Below, piece by piece: positions 8,006 to 16,001 of a stretch of 35,877 nucleotides of DNA; the first letter of the stretch is position 1; each line of letters begins with the position of its first letter. Below the pieces are notes generated by a model. That model searched no databases. It saw only the letters and a list, made by a program, of their open reading frames with translations, and had not been told where the DNA came from. Source of the DNA: Cyanobacteriota bacterium (GTDB lineage: Bacteria; Cyanobacteriota; Cyanobacteriia; PCC-6307; Cyanobiaceae). The stretch covers positions 1 to 35,877 of the forward strand of contig JAPLIB010000039.1 in NCBI GenBank assembly GCA_026389335.1, given 5' to 3'. The translations under genes were made by a program, and so were the position numbers.

Positions 8006-8884
8006 ATGTCCCAGCTTGAACCCATCGCCTGGATCGCCAACGCCGGTGCCAACTTCACCCGTGATGTCGGCGTTGTGCCCCCCCCGCCCCGCGGCCACTG
8101 GGGCCATCCTGAGCAGTTGGCGCTGCCCCTGGCCGATCGCGGCTTGCAGCTGGCTGATGGCCTGTTTGAAACCCTGCTGGTGGAGGAGGGCGAACCATGG
8201 CTGCTGGCATCGCACCTAGGGCGCTGGCAGAGCTCAGCGGCCCTGCTCGGCATGGCACCTCCCCCCGGAGCCCAGTTTCTGCGGCCAGCGATCGCCGAGG
8301 CGGTGCGGCGCAGCGGCATTCGCCAGGGTGCTCTGCGGCTGAACTGGAGTCGGGGGAGCGGCGGCCGCGGCCTCGATCTACCCACCGCCCCGGAACCGCA
8401 GCCGGTTCATCGCTTCTGGCTGCAGCTCAGTGGCTGCGAACCCGCCTTCGGCGCGATCACGACGATCATCAGTCGCCAGGAGCGCCGCAATGCCGACAGC
8501 CTGTTGAGCCGTTGCAAGAGCTTCGCCTACGGAGGCCCGATTCAGGCGCGGCGTGAAGCCCGGGTCGCCGGTGCAGACGAGGCCCTGCTGCTCAGTACCA
8601 CCGGCGAGCTCTGCTGCGGTAGCGCCGCCAACCTGGTGGTGCGGCGCTCAGGTGCGTGGTGGACGCCGCCGGCCAGCAGTGGCTGCCTGCCCGGGGTGAT
8701 GCGGCAGCAGGCCCTGGCGAGCGGCCTGGTGCGGGAGGCCAGCCTCAGTCGCGCCGATCTGCTCAGCAGCGATGGCGCCCTGCTGATCAACAGCCTGGGT
8801 TGTCGCGCCCTGCGGTGCTGTGAGGGGCAGCCGCTGCCGCCGGTACCAGCGGCGGCAGCGATCTGGCGGAGTCTGCTGCGTTAG
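8006..8884 (+). CDS. pabC: Aminodeoxychorismate lyase (class IV PLP enzyme)
   Basis: PabC splits 4-amino-4-deoxychorismate into p-aminobenzoate and pyruvate. The 292-residue product has the class IV aminotransferase layout: PLADRGLQLADGLFETLLV near 41-59, the PLP lysine Lys171 in SRCKSFAYGG, and ELCCGSAANLVVRRSGAWWTPP followed by GCLPGVMRQQ near 215-250. A D-amino acid or branched-chain aminotransferase would share these motifs, but the place directly after pabB decides for pabC. The ATG at 8006 begins 10 bases after the pabB stop. The last codons and the stop lie inside a perfect hairpin. Confidence 0.88.
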   Translation: MSQLEPIAWIANAGANFTRDVGVVPPPPRGHWGHPEQLALPLADRGLQLADGLFETLLVEEGEPWLLASHLGRWQSSAALLGMAPPPGAQFLRPAIAEAVRRSGIRQGALRLNWSRGSGGRGLDLPTAPEPQPVHRFWLQLSGCEPAFGAITTIISRQERRNADSLLSRCKSFAYGGPIQARREARVAGADEALLLSTTGELCCGSAANLVVRRSGAWWTPPASSGCLPGVMRQQALASGLVREASLSRADLLSSDGALLINSLGCRALRCCEGQPLPPVPAAAAIWRSLLR

Positions 8885-8913
8885 TCCAGGGCGAAGCATG
8901 GACTAACGCAGCA
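8874..8913. terminator. 15-bp perfect hairpin shared by two convergent genes
   Basis: TGCTGCGTTAGTCCA (8874-8888) pairs exactly with TGGACTAACGCAGCA (8899-8913) around a 10-base loop. The pabC stop codon is inside the left arm. The minus-strand secreted-protein gene ends 10 bases to the right, so the hairpin can serve transcripts from both sides. There is no T-run on either strand. Confidence 0.65.
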
Positions 8914-8922
8914 ACCCTGGGC

Positions 8923-9387
8923 TCAGTAGCAACCCTGGACAGAGATGCGATAAGTGAAACCGGTGGCGGCCATGTTGTCGGTGGCTCCCACCTTGATATT
9001 CACCTGGCTGACGAGCTTGCCGGGAATGGTGGGCACCCGGACGGAGCCGCCGCTACCAGGATCGGGGGTGAAGTTCTTGTTGTACACCTGCAGGCTGGAG
9101 CCATCGCTGAACTTCATGAAGGCCTGAATCGGATAGGTGGCACTCACCGAGGAATCGGCCGTGAAGAACAGCTTGTAGCTGCTGTAGGGCTTGGTGACGA
9201 AAAAGTCTGTGTTCCAGTTGGGGCGGCCCAGGGGATTGCCGGGGCTGATTGTCTTGGTGACGATGTTGGTGGCGCCATTACCCCCCACTGGGCTGAGAAA
9301 CTCGCAGGGCTCGGCCAGGGCGGGCGCTGCACCGAGGGCGACGCAGGCGGCGATGCCGAGGGTGGAACGCAGGGGGGTGAACACCAT
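8923..9387 (-). CDS. Small secreted protein of unknown function
   Basis: A 154-residue protein with a clear Sec signal peptide: MVFTPLRSTLGIAACVALGA, cleavage expected after APALA. The mature part is about 130 residues, rich in Ser, Thr, Gly and aromatic residues (KPYSSYKLFFTADSS, IQAFMKFSDGSSLQVYNKNF), which suggests a beta-rich fold. It has one Cys near the N-terminus (EPCEF) and one at the very end (VQGCY), a likely disulfide. I recognise no family. It stands alone, convergent with pabC. A TAGGAT hexamer on the minus strand about 30 bases before the ATG could be its -10. Confidence 0.7.
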   Translation of the reverse strand: MVFTPLRSTLGIAACVALGAAPALAEPCEFLSPVGGNGATNIVTKTISPGNPLGRPNWNTDFFVTKPYSSYKLFFTADSSVSATYPIQAFMKFSDGSSLQVYNKNFTPDPGSGGSVRVPTIPGKLVSQVNIKVGATDNMAATGFTYRISVQGCY

Positions 9388-9712
9388 GGACTAGGGAATG
9401 AAAGAGGCACCCAATCCTACTCTGGCCACCCCAAGTCACCTGCCGTCCAATGTTGGCGCCATGGCAGTCGGCAGCGGGGGTTTGGCGGTTGGACCCAGGC
9501 CTTGCCGCCGCCACGGGCCTCGCTGTGATCGACAGGGGCGGGTGGGGGCGCCAACGGGGCGATCAAGCGGTAAGCGGATCGTGCTGAATCGACCGGGTTG
9601 GGGTGAGATTTCACTGGTCTTGTTCCGAGCCCCATCAGGGCGGCGCCTTGTCCATTGTTGGAATCCTGCCTGCATGGGCGCTCGGCTCGCCGCAACTATG
9701 GCGTTGGTGTCT
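9388..9712. other. Intergenic region between urtE and the secreted-protein gene
   Basis: About 325 bases with no convincing gene; open frames on both strands here have no family resemblance and one runs into urtE. The end near 9388-9425 should hold the promoter of the secreted-protein gene. The other end borders the hairpin after urtE. Confidence 0.5.
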
Positions 9713-9753
9713 GCCAACGGGGCCGGAGAGTGGCCCGCCCCCGCCCCGTTGGC
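9713..9753 (-). terminator. Hairpin after the urt operon
   Basis: GCCAACGGGGC (9713-9723) and GCCCCGTTGGC (9743-9753) form a perfect 11-bp stem with a 19-base loop, starting 18 bases past the urtE stop on the minus strand. No T-run follows, so termination strength is uncertain, but the position fits the end of the urtABCDE transcript. Confidence 0.6.
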
Positions 9754-9771
9754 CATCAGCGCATGCTGCCT

Positions 9772-10530
9772 TCAGACGCTCAGGAAGCGTTGGATCAGCT
9801 CCTGGCTCAGGTCGCTGGTGGGGCCACTGGCCACTACCCCGCCTTTCTGCATTGCGTAGTACCAGTCGGCCTGACGCACGAAGCTGGCGTGGTGTTCCAC
9901 CAGCAGCACACTGATGCCGGTCTCGCGGATGATGCGGGCGACGGCCCGCTGGATGTCGAGCACCACCGAGGGCTGGATCCCCTCCGTGGGCTCATCGAGC
10001 AGCAGTAAGCGCGGTTTGCCGAGCAGGGCCCGGGCGATGGCCAGCTGCTGCTGCTGGCCGCCGGAGAGATCGCCGCCGCGGCGGGCGAGGAATTTCTCCA
10101 GGATCGGAAACAGCTCGAACACCAGCGGATCGATGTGGCGATGGCGGCCGATGCCACCGGGCAGGGCCTCCAGGCCGAGCAGCAGGTTTTCGCGCACGGT
10201 GAGCTGGGGGATGATCTCCCGCCCCTGGGGCACGTAGCCGATACCGGTGCGGGCGCGCCGGTGCGGCGGCAGCGCCGTGACCTCTTCACCCGCCAGCAGC
10301 AATGAGCCGCTGCGTTGGCGCAACAGGCCGATGATCGTCTTCAGCAGGGTGGTTTTGCCGACACCATTGAGGCCGATCAGGCAGGCCATCTGGCCCGGCG
10401 CAATCGTGAGATCGACATTGCGCAGGATATGACTCTCACCGTAGTAGACGTTGAGATCTCGAATGGCGAGCAGATGGCCGTCTTCACCACTGGAGGGATG
10501 GGCATTCTTCAGGGACATGGTGCTGGTCAT
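9772..10530 (-). CDS. urtE: Urea ABC transporter ATPase UrtE
   Basis: One of the two ATPases that power urea import. The 252-residue product shows Walker A GLNGVGKTT near 54-62, the signature LSGGQQQQLAIARAL, Walker B LLLLDEPTEGIQPSVV and the switch LLVEHH. The branched-chain/urea type is shown by LNVYYGESHILRNVDL and EIIPQLTVRENLLLGLEAL. It is the last gene of the operon and its start overlaps the urtD stop by 4 bases. Regulation should follow the urtA promoter. LivF would look similar; the operon decides. Confidence 0.92.
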   Translation of the reverse strand: MTSTMSLKNAHPSSGEDGHLLAIRDLNVYYGESHILRNVDLTIAPGQMACLIGLNGVGKTTLLKTIIGLLRQRSGSLLLAGEEVTALPPHRRARTGIGYVPQGREIIPQLTVRENLLLGLEALPGGIGRHRHIDPLVFELFPILEKFLARRGGDLSGGQQQQLAIARALLGKPRLLLLDEPTEGIQPSVVLDIQRAVARIIRETGISVLLVEHHASFVRQADWYYAMQKGGVVASGPTSDLSQELIQRFLSV

Positions 10531-11348
10531 GTGATCTCCTGGTGGGATCCGCTATCGCTGGCGACAGCAGAGGTGGCGACAGCAGAAGTGGCTCCGGCCG
10601 AGACTTCTTCATCCTCAACCCCGAGGTAGACCTCGATCACGCGCGGGTCCCGTTGCACTACATCCATGCTGCCTTCGCAGAGCACATGGCCTTCGTGCAG
10701 CACGGTGACCGGGCAGTCCAGCTCGCGGATGAAGTCCATGTCGTGTTCAATCACCAGCACGGTGTGATCCCCCGCCAGCTGGCGCAGCAGCGCCCCGGTG
10801 CGCTCGGTCTCCTCATCGGAGAGGCCAGCCACCGGCTCATCCACCAGCAGCAGGTCAGGATCCTGAGCCAGCAGCATGGCGATCTCCAGCCACTGCTTCT
10901 GACCATGGGAGAGGCTGCCGGCCGGCCGGGAGGCGTTGGCCTCCAGGCCCACCACCGCCAGCAACTCCTGCACCCGATCGCGCTGGTCGGCGTTGAGGCG
11001 ACCCAGCAGCAGCGTGAAGGGCGAATGGCTGCCCTTCACCGCCAGCTCCAGATTGCGTCGGGGGGTGAGGTTCTGATAGACGCGGGGCGTCTGGAACTTG
11101 CGGCCGATGCCGAGCCGGGCGATGCGGTGCTCGCTGATGCCCAGCAACGACTGACCACGGAAGCACACATCGCCGCGCGTCGGCTTCACCTTGCCGGTGA
11201 TCACATCGAGAAAGGTGGTCTTGCCGGCACCATTGGGGCCGATCACGGCCCGCAGCTCGCCTGGAGCAAGGGCGAGATTGAGATCGTTGAGGGCCAGAAA
11301 GCCGTCGAAGCTCACACTGACGGCCTTGAGTTCAAGCAGGGGCTTCAT
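10527..11348 (-). CDS. urtD: Urea ABC transporter ATPase UrtD
   Basis: The second ATPase of the urea importer, 273 residues. It has Walker A GPNGAGKTTFLDVITG near 36-51, the LivG/UrtD-type insertion with IGRKFQTPRVYQNLT, a signature in the variant form LSHGQKQWLEIAMLL that is normal for this subfamily, Walker B LLLVDEPVAGLS, and VIEHDMDF. The last 25 residues (EDEEVSAGATSAVATSAVAS...) are a low-complexity tail from a short imperfect repeat and are probably not part of the fold. The start overlaps urtC by 4 bases and the end overlaps urtE by 4, indicating tight translational coupling. Confidence 0.92.
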   Translation of the reverse strand: MKPLLELKAVSVSFDGFLALNDLNLALAPGELRAVIGPNGAGKTTFLDVITGKVKPTRGDVCFRGQSLLGISEHRIARLGIGRKFQTPRVYQNLTPRRNLELAVKGSHSPFTLLLGRLNADQRDRVQELLAVVGLEANASRPAGSLSHGQKQWLEIAMLLAQDPDLLLVDEPVAGLSDEETERTGALLRQLAGDHTVLVIEHDMDFIRELDCPVTVLHEGHVLCEGSMDVVQRDPRVIEVYLGVEDEEVSAGATSAVATSAVASDSGSHQEIT

Positions 11349-12544
11349 GGCTCACCTCCGGGTTGGCTGGCACCGCTTTCGAGGGTCTGGGCGCGGGACT
11401 CGATCGCCCGTTTCTCGGCCTGGACCTCAGGATCTTGATCGAGACCCGGATAGGTGGCTGTCGCCGGCGAGGAGCCCAGCATCGCCAGAATCCGGCCGGG
11501 ACCCCCCTGGCGCCACCAGCCCACCACCCCATCGGGCAGGGCGGTGACCACCAGCAGGAACAGGCCCCCCTGAATGAACAGCCAGGTTTCGGGCAGTTGT
11601 TCGCTGATCAGGCTCTTGGCGTAATTGATCAGCACGGCTCCCAGCACGGCGCCGATCAGGGTGCCGCGACCGCCCACCGCCACCCAGATCACCATTTCAA
11701 TTGAAAAGGGCACCGCCATGAACTGGGGGCTGACGATCCCGGATTGGACGGTGTAGAGGGCGCCGCTGATGCCGGCCAGGGCACCGGCGACCGTGAACAC
11801 GACGGTTTTGAACGCCGTGGGGTTGTAGCCGGTGAAGCGCAGGCGCGGTTCGTCGTCACGAACGGCGATCAGGGCATCGCCGAAACGACCGCTGGTGAGC
11901 CAGCGGCAGAGATACCAGGCGGCGATCACCAGCAGCACCGTGATCCAGAAGAGGTTGCGTTGCATGGCATCGGAGCCCACCATCTGGCCGAAGAAGCTGG
12001 CGGTATCCGTTTTGAGGCCGTTGGTGCCGTTGATCAGTTTCTGCTGGCCATTGAAGAAGTTGAAAAACACCAGCAGGGCTGCCTGGGTGAGGATCGAGAA
12101 GTAGACCCCCTTGATGCGATTGCGGAACACCAGGTAGCCAAGCAGGCCAGCGACCAGGGCCGGAATCACCCAGATGGCCACGAGCGTGAACCAGGGTGAG
12201 TTGAAGGGCTGCCAGAACAACGGCAACGCCTTGACCCCATAAAGGCCGAAGAACTCCGGCAGCTGGCCGGGCTCAAGTGAATCCAGCTGCAGATACATGG
12301 CGATGGCATAGCCACCGAGGGCAAAGAAGATGCCCTGGCCGAGGCTGAGCAGGCCCGTGTAGCCCCAGATCAGGTCGATGCCGAGCGCGACGATGCCCAG
12401 CGACAGAAAACGCCCCAGCAGGTTGAGCCGGAACGGCGGCAGGATGAAGGGCAGGATCAGGGCCGCGGCGATGATCGCGATCCAGGGCCACCAGCGACGC
12501 AGGAAGGCGGCGGGTGTGACGGAGGTATTGGAGGTGATCGTCAT
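11345..12544 (-). CDS. urtC: Urea ABC transporter permease UrtC
   Basis: A LivM-type inner-membrane permease of 399 residues. Several hydrophobic spans are visible, beginning with WWPWIAIIAAALILPFILP near 18-36 and GIVALGIDLIWGYTGLLSLGQGIFFALGGYA, the family hallmark. AVRDDEPRLRFTGYNPTAFK and AVGGRGTLIGAVLGAV are the cytoplasmic ATPase-contact and late-helix motifs. The C-terminal 40 residues are hydrophilic and lineage specific. It pairs with UrtB to form the channel. It starts 3 bases after urtB and overlaps urtD by 4. Confidence 0.92.
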   Translation of the reverse strand: MTITSNTSVTPAAFLRRWWPWIAIIAAALILPFILPPFRLNLLGRFLSLGIVALGIDLIWGYTGLLSLGQGIFFALGGYAIAMYLQLDSLEPGQLPEFFGLYGVKALPLFWQPFNSPWFTLVAIWVIPALVAGLLGYLVFRNRIKGVYFSILTQAALLVFFNFFNGQQKLINGTNGLKTDTASFFGQMVGSDAMQRNLFWITVLLVIAAWYLCRWLTSGRFGDALIAVRDDEPRLRFTGYNPTAFKTVVFTVAGALAGISGALYTVQSGIVSPQFMAVPFSIEMVIWVAVGGRGTLIGAVLGAVLINYAKSLISEQLPETWLFIQGGLFLLVVTALPDGVVGWWRQGGPGRILAMLGSSPATATYPGLDQDPEVQAEKRAIESRAQTLESGASQPGGEP

Positions 12545-12547
12545 GAC

Positions 12548-13705
12548 TCAGGCCTCCACCATGCGGCCCTTCTGCGGGAACAACCCGGCGGGCCGGAACT
12601 GCAGGAAGACGACGATCAGGATGAACACCAGCACCTTGGCCATCGAGGTGGTGGCGAAGAACGTGATCGTTTCATTGAGGCCGGCGGGCATCTGGGGCCA
12701 GAGCAGCAGCAGCGAGCCGGAGCCGAGGATGTAGCTCAGCACGCCGATGCCCAGGGCCGCCACCACGGTGCCGAGCAGTTTGCCAACCCCACCCAGAACC
12801 ACCACCATGAAGCAATCGACGATGTAGTTGCCGCCGAGGTTCGGGCCCACCGAGCCCAGCAGGGTGACCGCAACTCCAGCCACACCGGCCAGACCGGAAC
12901 CGACCAAGAAGGTGAGGGCATCCACCTTCTCGGTGGGAATGCCGAGGCAGCTGCTCATCGGCCGGTTCTGGGTGACAGCGCGGATGCGGATCCCCCAGAC
13001 GCTCTTCTGCAGGAACCAGTGCACCGCCACCAGGGCCACGATCGTGAGCGCAATGATGAACAGTCGGGCCGTGGGCATGGTGACACCCACCACATCAATC
13101 GATCCGCGCAGCCATTCAGGTGCGGTCACATCGATGTTGCGGGCGCTGAACCAGGGCTGATCCAGGCTGCGCTCGTTGCCGAGGGCCGAGGCCAGCCCGA
13201 TGCCGATGGCGCCGGCTCCAACCCAGCTGCCCACTCCCAGCAGCGGCGACCAGCGCTGACGCCACCAGGCCGCCGGCAGCAGCCGCGGAGCCAGCATCCC
13301 CAGGGCCACGGCCACCACCAGGCCGATGAAGAAGGCACTGGAAACGGAGCGCACGAACTGCTGCAGGATCAGGCTGACGCCCCAGGTGGCCAACAGGGTT
13401 TCCAGCGGGCGGCCGTAGAGCCGCCGAATCACGGTCTTCTCCAGCAGCAGGCCGGCCAGGCCGCTGACCACAAAGGCCAGGGGAATCGAGAGCAGGATGT
13501 AGGCCGGGAACAGGCCCTCAAGGGGACCATTCTTGAGCAGGTTCTGCACCACATAGGTGGTGTAGGCCCCGAGCATCATCAACTCGCCATGGGCCATGTT
13601 GATGACCCCCATCAGACCAAAAACCACAGCCAGGCCGAGCGCTGCCAGCATCAGCACCGAGCCGATGGCCAGGCCATTGAAGAGCGTATCAAGAAGAACT
13701 GTCAT
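12548..13705 (-). CDS. urtB: Urea ABC transporter permease UrtB
   Basis: A LivH-type permease of 385 residues. The N-terminus (LFNGLAIGSVLMLAALGLAVVFGLMGVINMAHGELMML, read in pieces) is the conserved start of this family. Later motifs include LLATWGVSLILQQ, IRIRAVTQNRPMSSCLGI and GSGLAGVAGVAVTLLGSVGPNLG. An extra hydrophobic segment near 120-170 is usual in UrtB. On the minus strand GGGAG lies a few bases before the ATG. It is separated from urtA by 120 bases that hold a hairpin with a T-run, so its expression may be lower than that of urtA. Confidence 0.92.
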   Translation of the reverse strand: MTVLLDTLFNGLAIGSVLMLAALGLAVVFGLMGVINMAHGELMMLGAYTTYVVQNLLKNGPLEGLFPAYILLSIPLAFVVSGLAGLLLEKTVIRRLYGRPLETLLATWGVSLILQQFVRSVSSAFFIGLVVAVALGMLAPRLLPAAWWRQRWSPLLGVGSWVGAGAIGIGLASALGNERSLDQPWFSARNIDVTAPEWLRGSIDVVGVTMPTARLFIIALTIVALVAVHWFLQKSVWGIRIRAVTQNRPMSSCLGIPTEKVDALTFLVGSGLAGVAGVAVTLLGSVGPNLGGNYIVDCFMVVVLGGVGKLLGTVVAALGIGVLSYILGSGSLLLLWPQMPAGLNETITFFATTSMAKVLVFILIVVFLQFRPAGLFPQKGRMVEA

Positions 13706-13773
13706 GGACTCCCGTTGAATACGGGGCGGGTGAATCGATCAGAAAAATCAACAGAATTCCGGAGAGCTCAATG

Positions 13774-13804
13774 AAAAAAGGGGGAGGAACGGATCCCTCC
13801 CCCC
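13774..13804 (-). terminator. Intrinsic terminator or attenuator between urtA and urtB
   Basis: Read on the minus strand, GGGGGAGG and CCTCCCCC form an 8-bp stem with the loop GATCCGTT, followed directly by six T. It begins about 22 bases after the urtA stop and lies about 70 bases before the urtB ATG. This is a textbook intrinsic terminator inside an operon, so partial readthrough is likely. Confidence 0.75.
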
Positions 13805-13825
13805 AGAATGAATCCTCAGCAGGAC

Positions 13826-15127
13826 TCACATCTTGAACTTGCCAGCGTCAGGGCGCTTCTGGGTGTGGTCGCAGGTGTAACCCTTGGTTTCGGGCACGAA
13901 CTGGTTCCAGGCCACAGGCTTGACCATGCCCTTGTTCTCGAGGATCTTGAACATGCCGTCCTTCTGCACTTCACCGATCAGCACCAGCTTCTCGATGTGG
14001 TGGTTGGGCTGCACGGTCACCTTGCCTTCGGGGGCATCGAAGCTCACGCCGATCAGGGCCTCACGCACCTTGTTGTCGTCGACGCTGTTGGCCTTCTCGG
14101 CACCCTTGGCCCAGAGATAGACCATGTCGTAGGCGGCTTCAGCTGGGTCGTTGGTGACCCGCTTCTCGCCATACTTGGCCTTGAAGTCGGCGGTGAACTT
14201 CTTGGAGGCGGGGGTGTCCAAGCTCTGGAAGAAGTTCCAGGCGGCGTAGGTGCCCTCCAGGTACTCAGGACCAATGGCGGCGATCTCCTCTTCGGCGATC
14301 GAGAAGCTCATGATCGCGTAGCCGTTGGCGGGGGTGATGCCGGCGGCCTTCATCTGCTTGAAGAAGGCGACGTTGCTGTCGCCGTTCAAGGTGTTGACAA
14401 TCACACCGCCATTGGGCAGCGCCTGCTTGATCTTGGCGATGATCGGCGCCACTTCGGTATTGCCGAGGGGCAGGTAGTCCTCGCCCACGAGCTTGCCGCC
14501 CTGGGCCTTGAGCTGCTCCTTGATGATCGTGTTGGCGGTGCGGGGGTAGACGTAGTCCGAACCCACCAGGAAGAATTCCTTGCCCTTGTTCTTCAGCAGC
14601 CAGGAGACAGCCGGCTCAGCCTGCTGGTTGGGTGTGGCACCGGAGTAGAAGATGTTCTTGGAACACTCCTGGCCTTCGTACTGGATCGGGTAGTAGAGGA
14701 AGTGATCCTTGGCTTCGAACACCGGCAGCATCGCCTTGCGGCTGGCGGAGGTCCAGCCGCCGAATACCACGGCTACCTGGTCCTGATCGATTAATTTCTT
14801 GGCCTTCTCAGCGAAGGTGGGCCAATCGGAGGCGCCGTCCTCTTCCACCGGCACAATCTTCAGCTTTTTGCCGTCGACTTTGACGCCACCGGCTTTGTTG
14901 ATCTCGTCGATGGCCATCAGCTCGGCTTCGGCCACCGTGTTTTCGGAGATGGCCATGGTGCCGGAGCGGGAGTGAAGGATGCCGACCTTCACTTCGCCAT
15001 CGAAGTCGCCACTGCTGGATTTGTCGCCACCGCCGCCGCCGCAGGCAACAAGGCTGAGGGCGGTGGCGAGGGCGGTGGCTCCACCGATCAGGCGCAGGGA
15101 TGGGATCCGCTTCGCTGATGGCTTCAT
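13826..15127 (-). CDS. urtA: Urea-binding lipoprotein UrtA
   Basis: The periplasmic urea receptor of the ABC importer, 433 residues. A lipoprotein signal ends in LSLVACGGGG, with Cys29 as the lipidated residue. The mature part has the type I periplasmic-binding fold of the amide/urea branch: VKVGILHSRSGTMAISE near 48-64, QVAVVFGGWTSASRKAMLPV, FLYYPIQYEGQECSKNIFYSGA and FVGSDY-like FLVGSDYVYPRT. I chose the ATG at 15127 because CAGGAG lies 7 bases before it on the minus strand and the lipobox then falls at the right place; the frame is open to 15361 but that part is not protein-like. An NtcA-type promoter lies about 70-110 bases upstream. Confidence 0.93.
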   Translation of the reverse strand: MKPSAKRIPSLRLIGGATALATALSLVACGGGGGDKSSSGDFDGEVKVGILHSRSGTMAISENTVAEAELMAIDEINKAGGVKVDGKKLKIVPVEEDGASDWPTFAEKAKKLIDQDQVAVVFGGWTSASRKAMLPVFEAKDHFLYYPIQYEGQECSKNIFYSGATPNQQAEPAVSWLLKNKGKEFFLVGSDYVYPRTANTIIKEQLKAQGGKLVGEDYLPLGNTEVAPIIAKIKQALPNGGVIVNTLNGDSNVAFFKQMKAAGITPANGYAIMSFSIAEEEIAAIGPEYLEGTYAAWNFFQSLDTPASKKFTADFKAKYGEKRVTNDPAEAAYDMVYLWAKGAEKANSVDDNKVREALIGVSFDAPEGKVTVQPNHHIEKLVLIGEVQKDGMFKILENKGMVKPVAWNQFVPETKGYTCDHTQKRPDAGKFKM

Positions 15128-15195
15128 GAAGTTGCTCCTGGGGATGGGATTCCGCCTGGGTCCGACTCGGAGTGGACCCTGCGGCGGTTTCGGGG

Positions 15196-15238
15196 AAGGT
15201 AGTAACCGACCCTGCGGTGCTTTTGTAGTCGTTGTGAC
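15196..15238 (-). promoter_or_regulatory. Putative NtcA-activated promoter of urtA
   Basis: On the minus strand the sequence reads GTC-N8-TAC (15238 to 15225), then 23 bases, then TACCTT (15201 to 15196). NtcA, the global nitrogen regulator of cyanobacteria, binds GTA-N8-TAC about 22-23 bases before a TAnnnT -10 box. Only one base of the half-sites deviates. A transcript would start near 15188, giving a leader of about 60 bases. Control of urt genes by NtcA is known in other cyanobacteria; here it is inferred from the motif. Confidence 0.6.
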
Positions 15239-15302
15239 CGTTCCCAGGAATGGTTCGCAACGGCACACCTGGGCAGGGGGTGGCTGGGCCGTGGCTGGGC
15301 TG

Positions 15303-15908
15303 TCAGCGGGATGGGGGCAACTGTCGCAGAAGAAATGTCTCCACCTGCTCCAGTCCTTCACCGCTGCGCAGGTTGGTGAAGCACCAGGGCCGCCCGCCCC
15401 GCATCCGTTCTGTGTCGCTCGCCATCACCGCCAGGCTGGCGCCCACCATCGGCGCCAGATCGATCTTGTTGATCACCAGCAGATCCGAGCGGGTGATGCC
15501 AGGCCCGCCTTTGCGGGGGATTTTGTCTCCGGCGGCTACATCGATCACATAGATGCAGAGATCCACCAGCTCCGGGCTGAAGCTGGCCGCCAGGTTGTCG
15601 CCACCGCTCTCCACCAGCACCAGATCCAGATCGGGGAAGGCCTGCTCCAGCTCCGCCACCGCGGCCCGGTTGATCGAGCAGTCCTCGCGGATGGCGGTGT
15701 GGGGGCAGCCGCCTGTCTCCACGCCGCGGATGCGCTCCGGTGCCAGGGCTCCGGCACGGGTGAGGAACTCGGCGTCCTCCTGGGTGTAGATGTCGTTGGT
15801 TACCACCGCCAGCTCGAGGCGATCCCGCAGGCGCAGGCAGAGGGCCTCCACCAGGGCCGTCTTGCCGGAGCCGACCGGTCCGGCCACACCGACACGCAGG
15901 CGACTCAT
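15303..15908 (-). CDS. ureG: Urease accessory GTPase UreG
   Basis: UreG is the GTPase that delivers nickel to urease with UreD and UreF. The 201-residue product has the P-loop [16 protein letters not shown] near 8-23, [15 protein letters not shown], the metal-binding [15 protein letters not shown] (Cys-Pro-His), [17 protein letters not shown] and the base-recognition VINKID. Length and motifs are normal. It lies 93 bases after ureF on the minus strand and 175 bases before urtA. The ureEFG transcript could read into urtA, but urtA has its own promoter candidate. Confidence 0.95.
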   Translation of the reverse strand: MSRLRVGVAGPVGSGKTALVEALCLRLRDRLELAVVTNDIYTQEDAEFLTRAGALAPERIRGVETGGCPHTAIREDCSINRAAVAELEQAFPDLDLVLVESGGDNLAASFSPELVDLCIYVIDVAAGDKIPRKGGPGITRSDLLVINKIDLAPMVGASLAVMASDTERMRGGRPWCFTNLRSGEGLEQVETFLLRQLPPSR

Positions 15909-16001
15909 CGGCAGAACGCGACTGACTGCAGGCTACGGAGCCGGCTGGCCAGCCTGGCAACGCTCGTTTTCGGCTCACGTTTCAGCCAGGCGGCCGGCCG
16001 C

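Noticed and set aside
9398-9859. A 153-codon plus-strand frame after the secreted-protein gene
   Set aside because: It runs antisense into urtE and has no protein-like pattern.
10527-11348. Degenerate ABC signature LSHGQKQ in UrtD
   Set aside because: This variant is normal for UrtD/LivG-type ATPases and does not indicate loss of function.
15128-15361. A longer urtA start
   Set aside because: The extension contains the promoter candidate and would bury the lipoprotein signal 78 residues inside; the ATG at 15127 has a good ribosome site.
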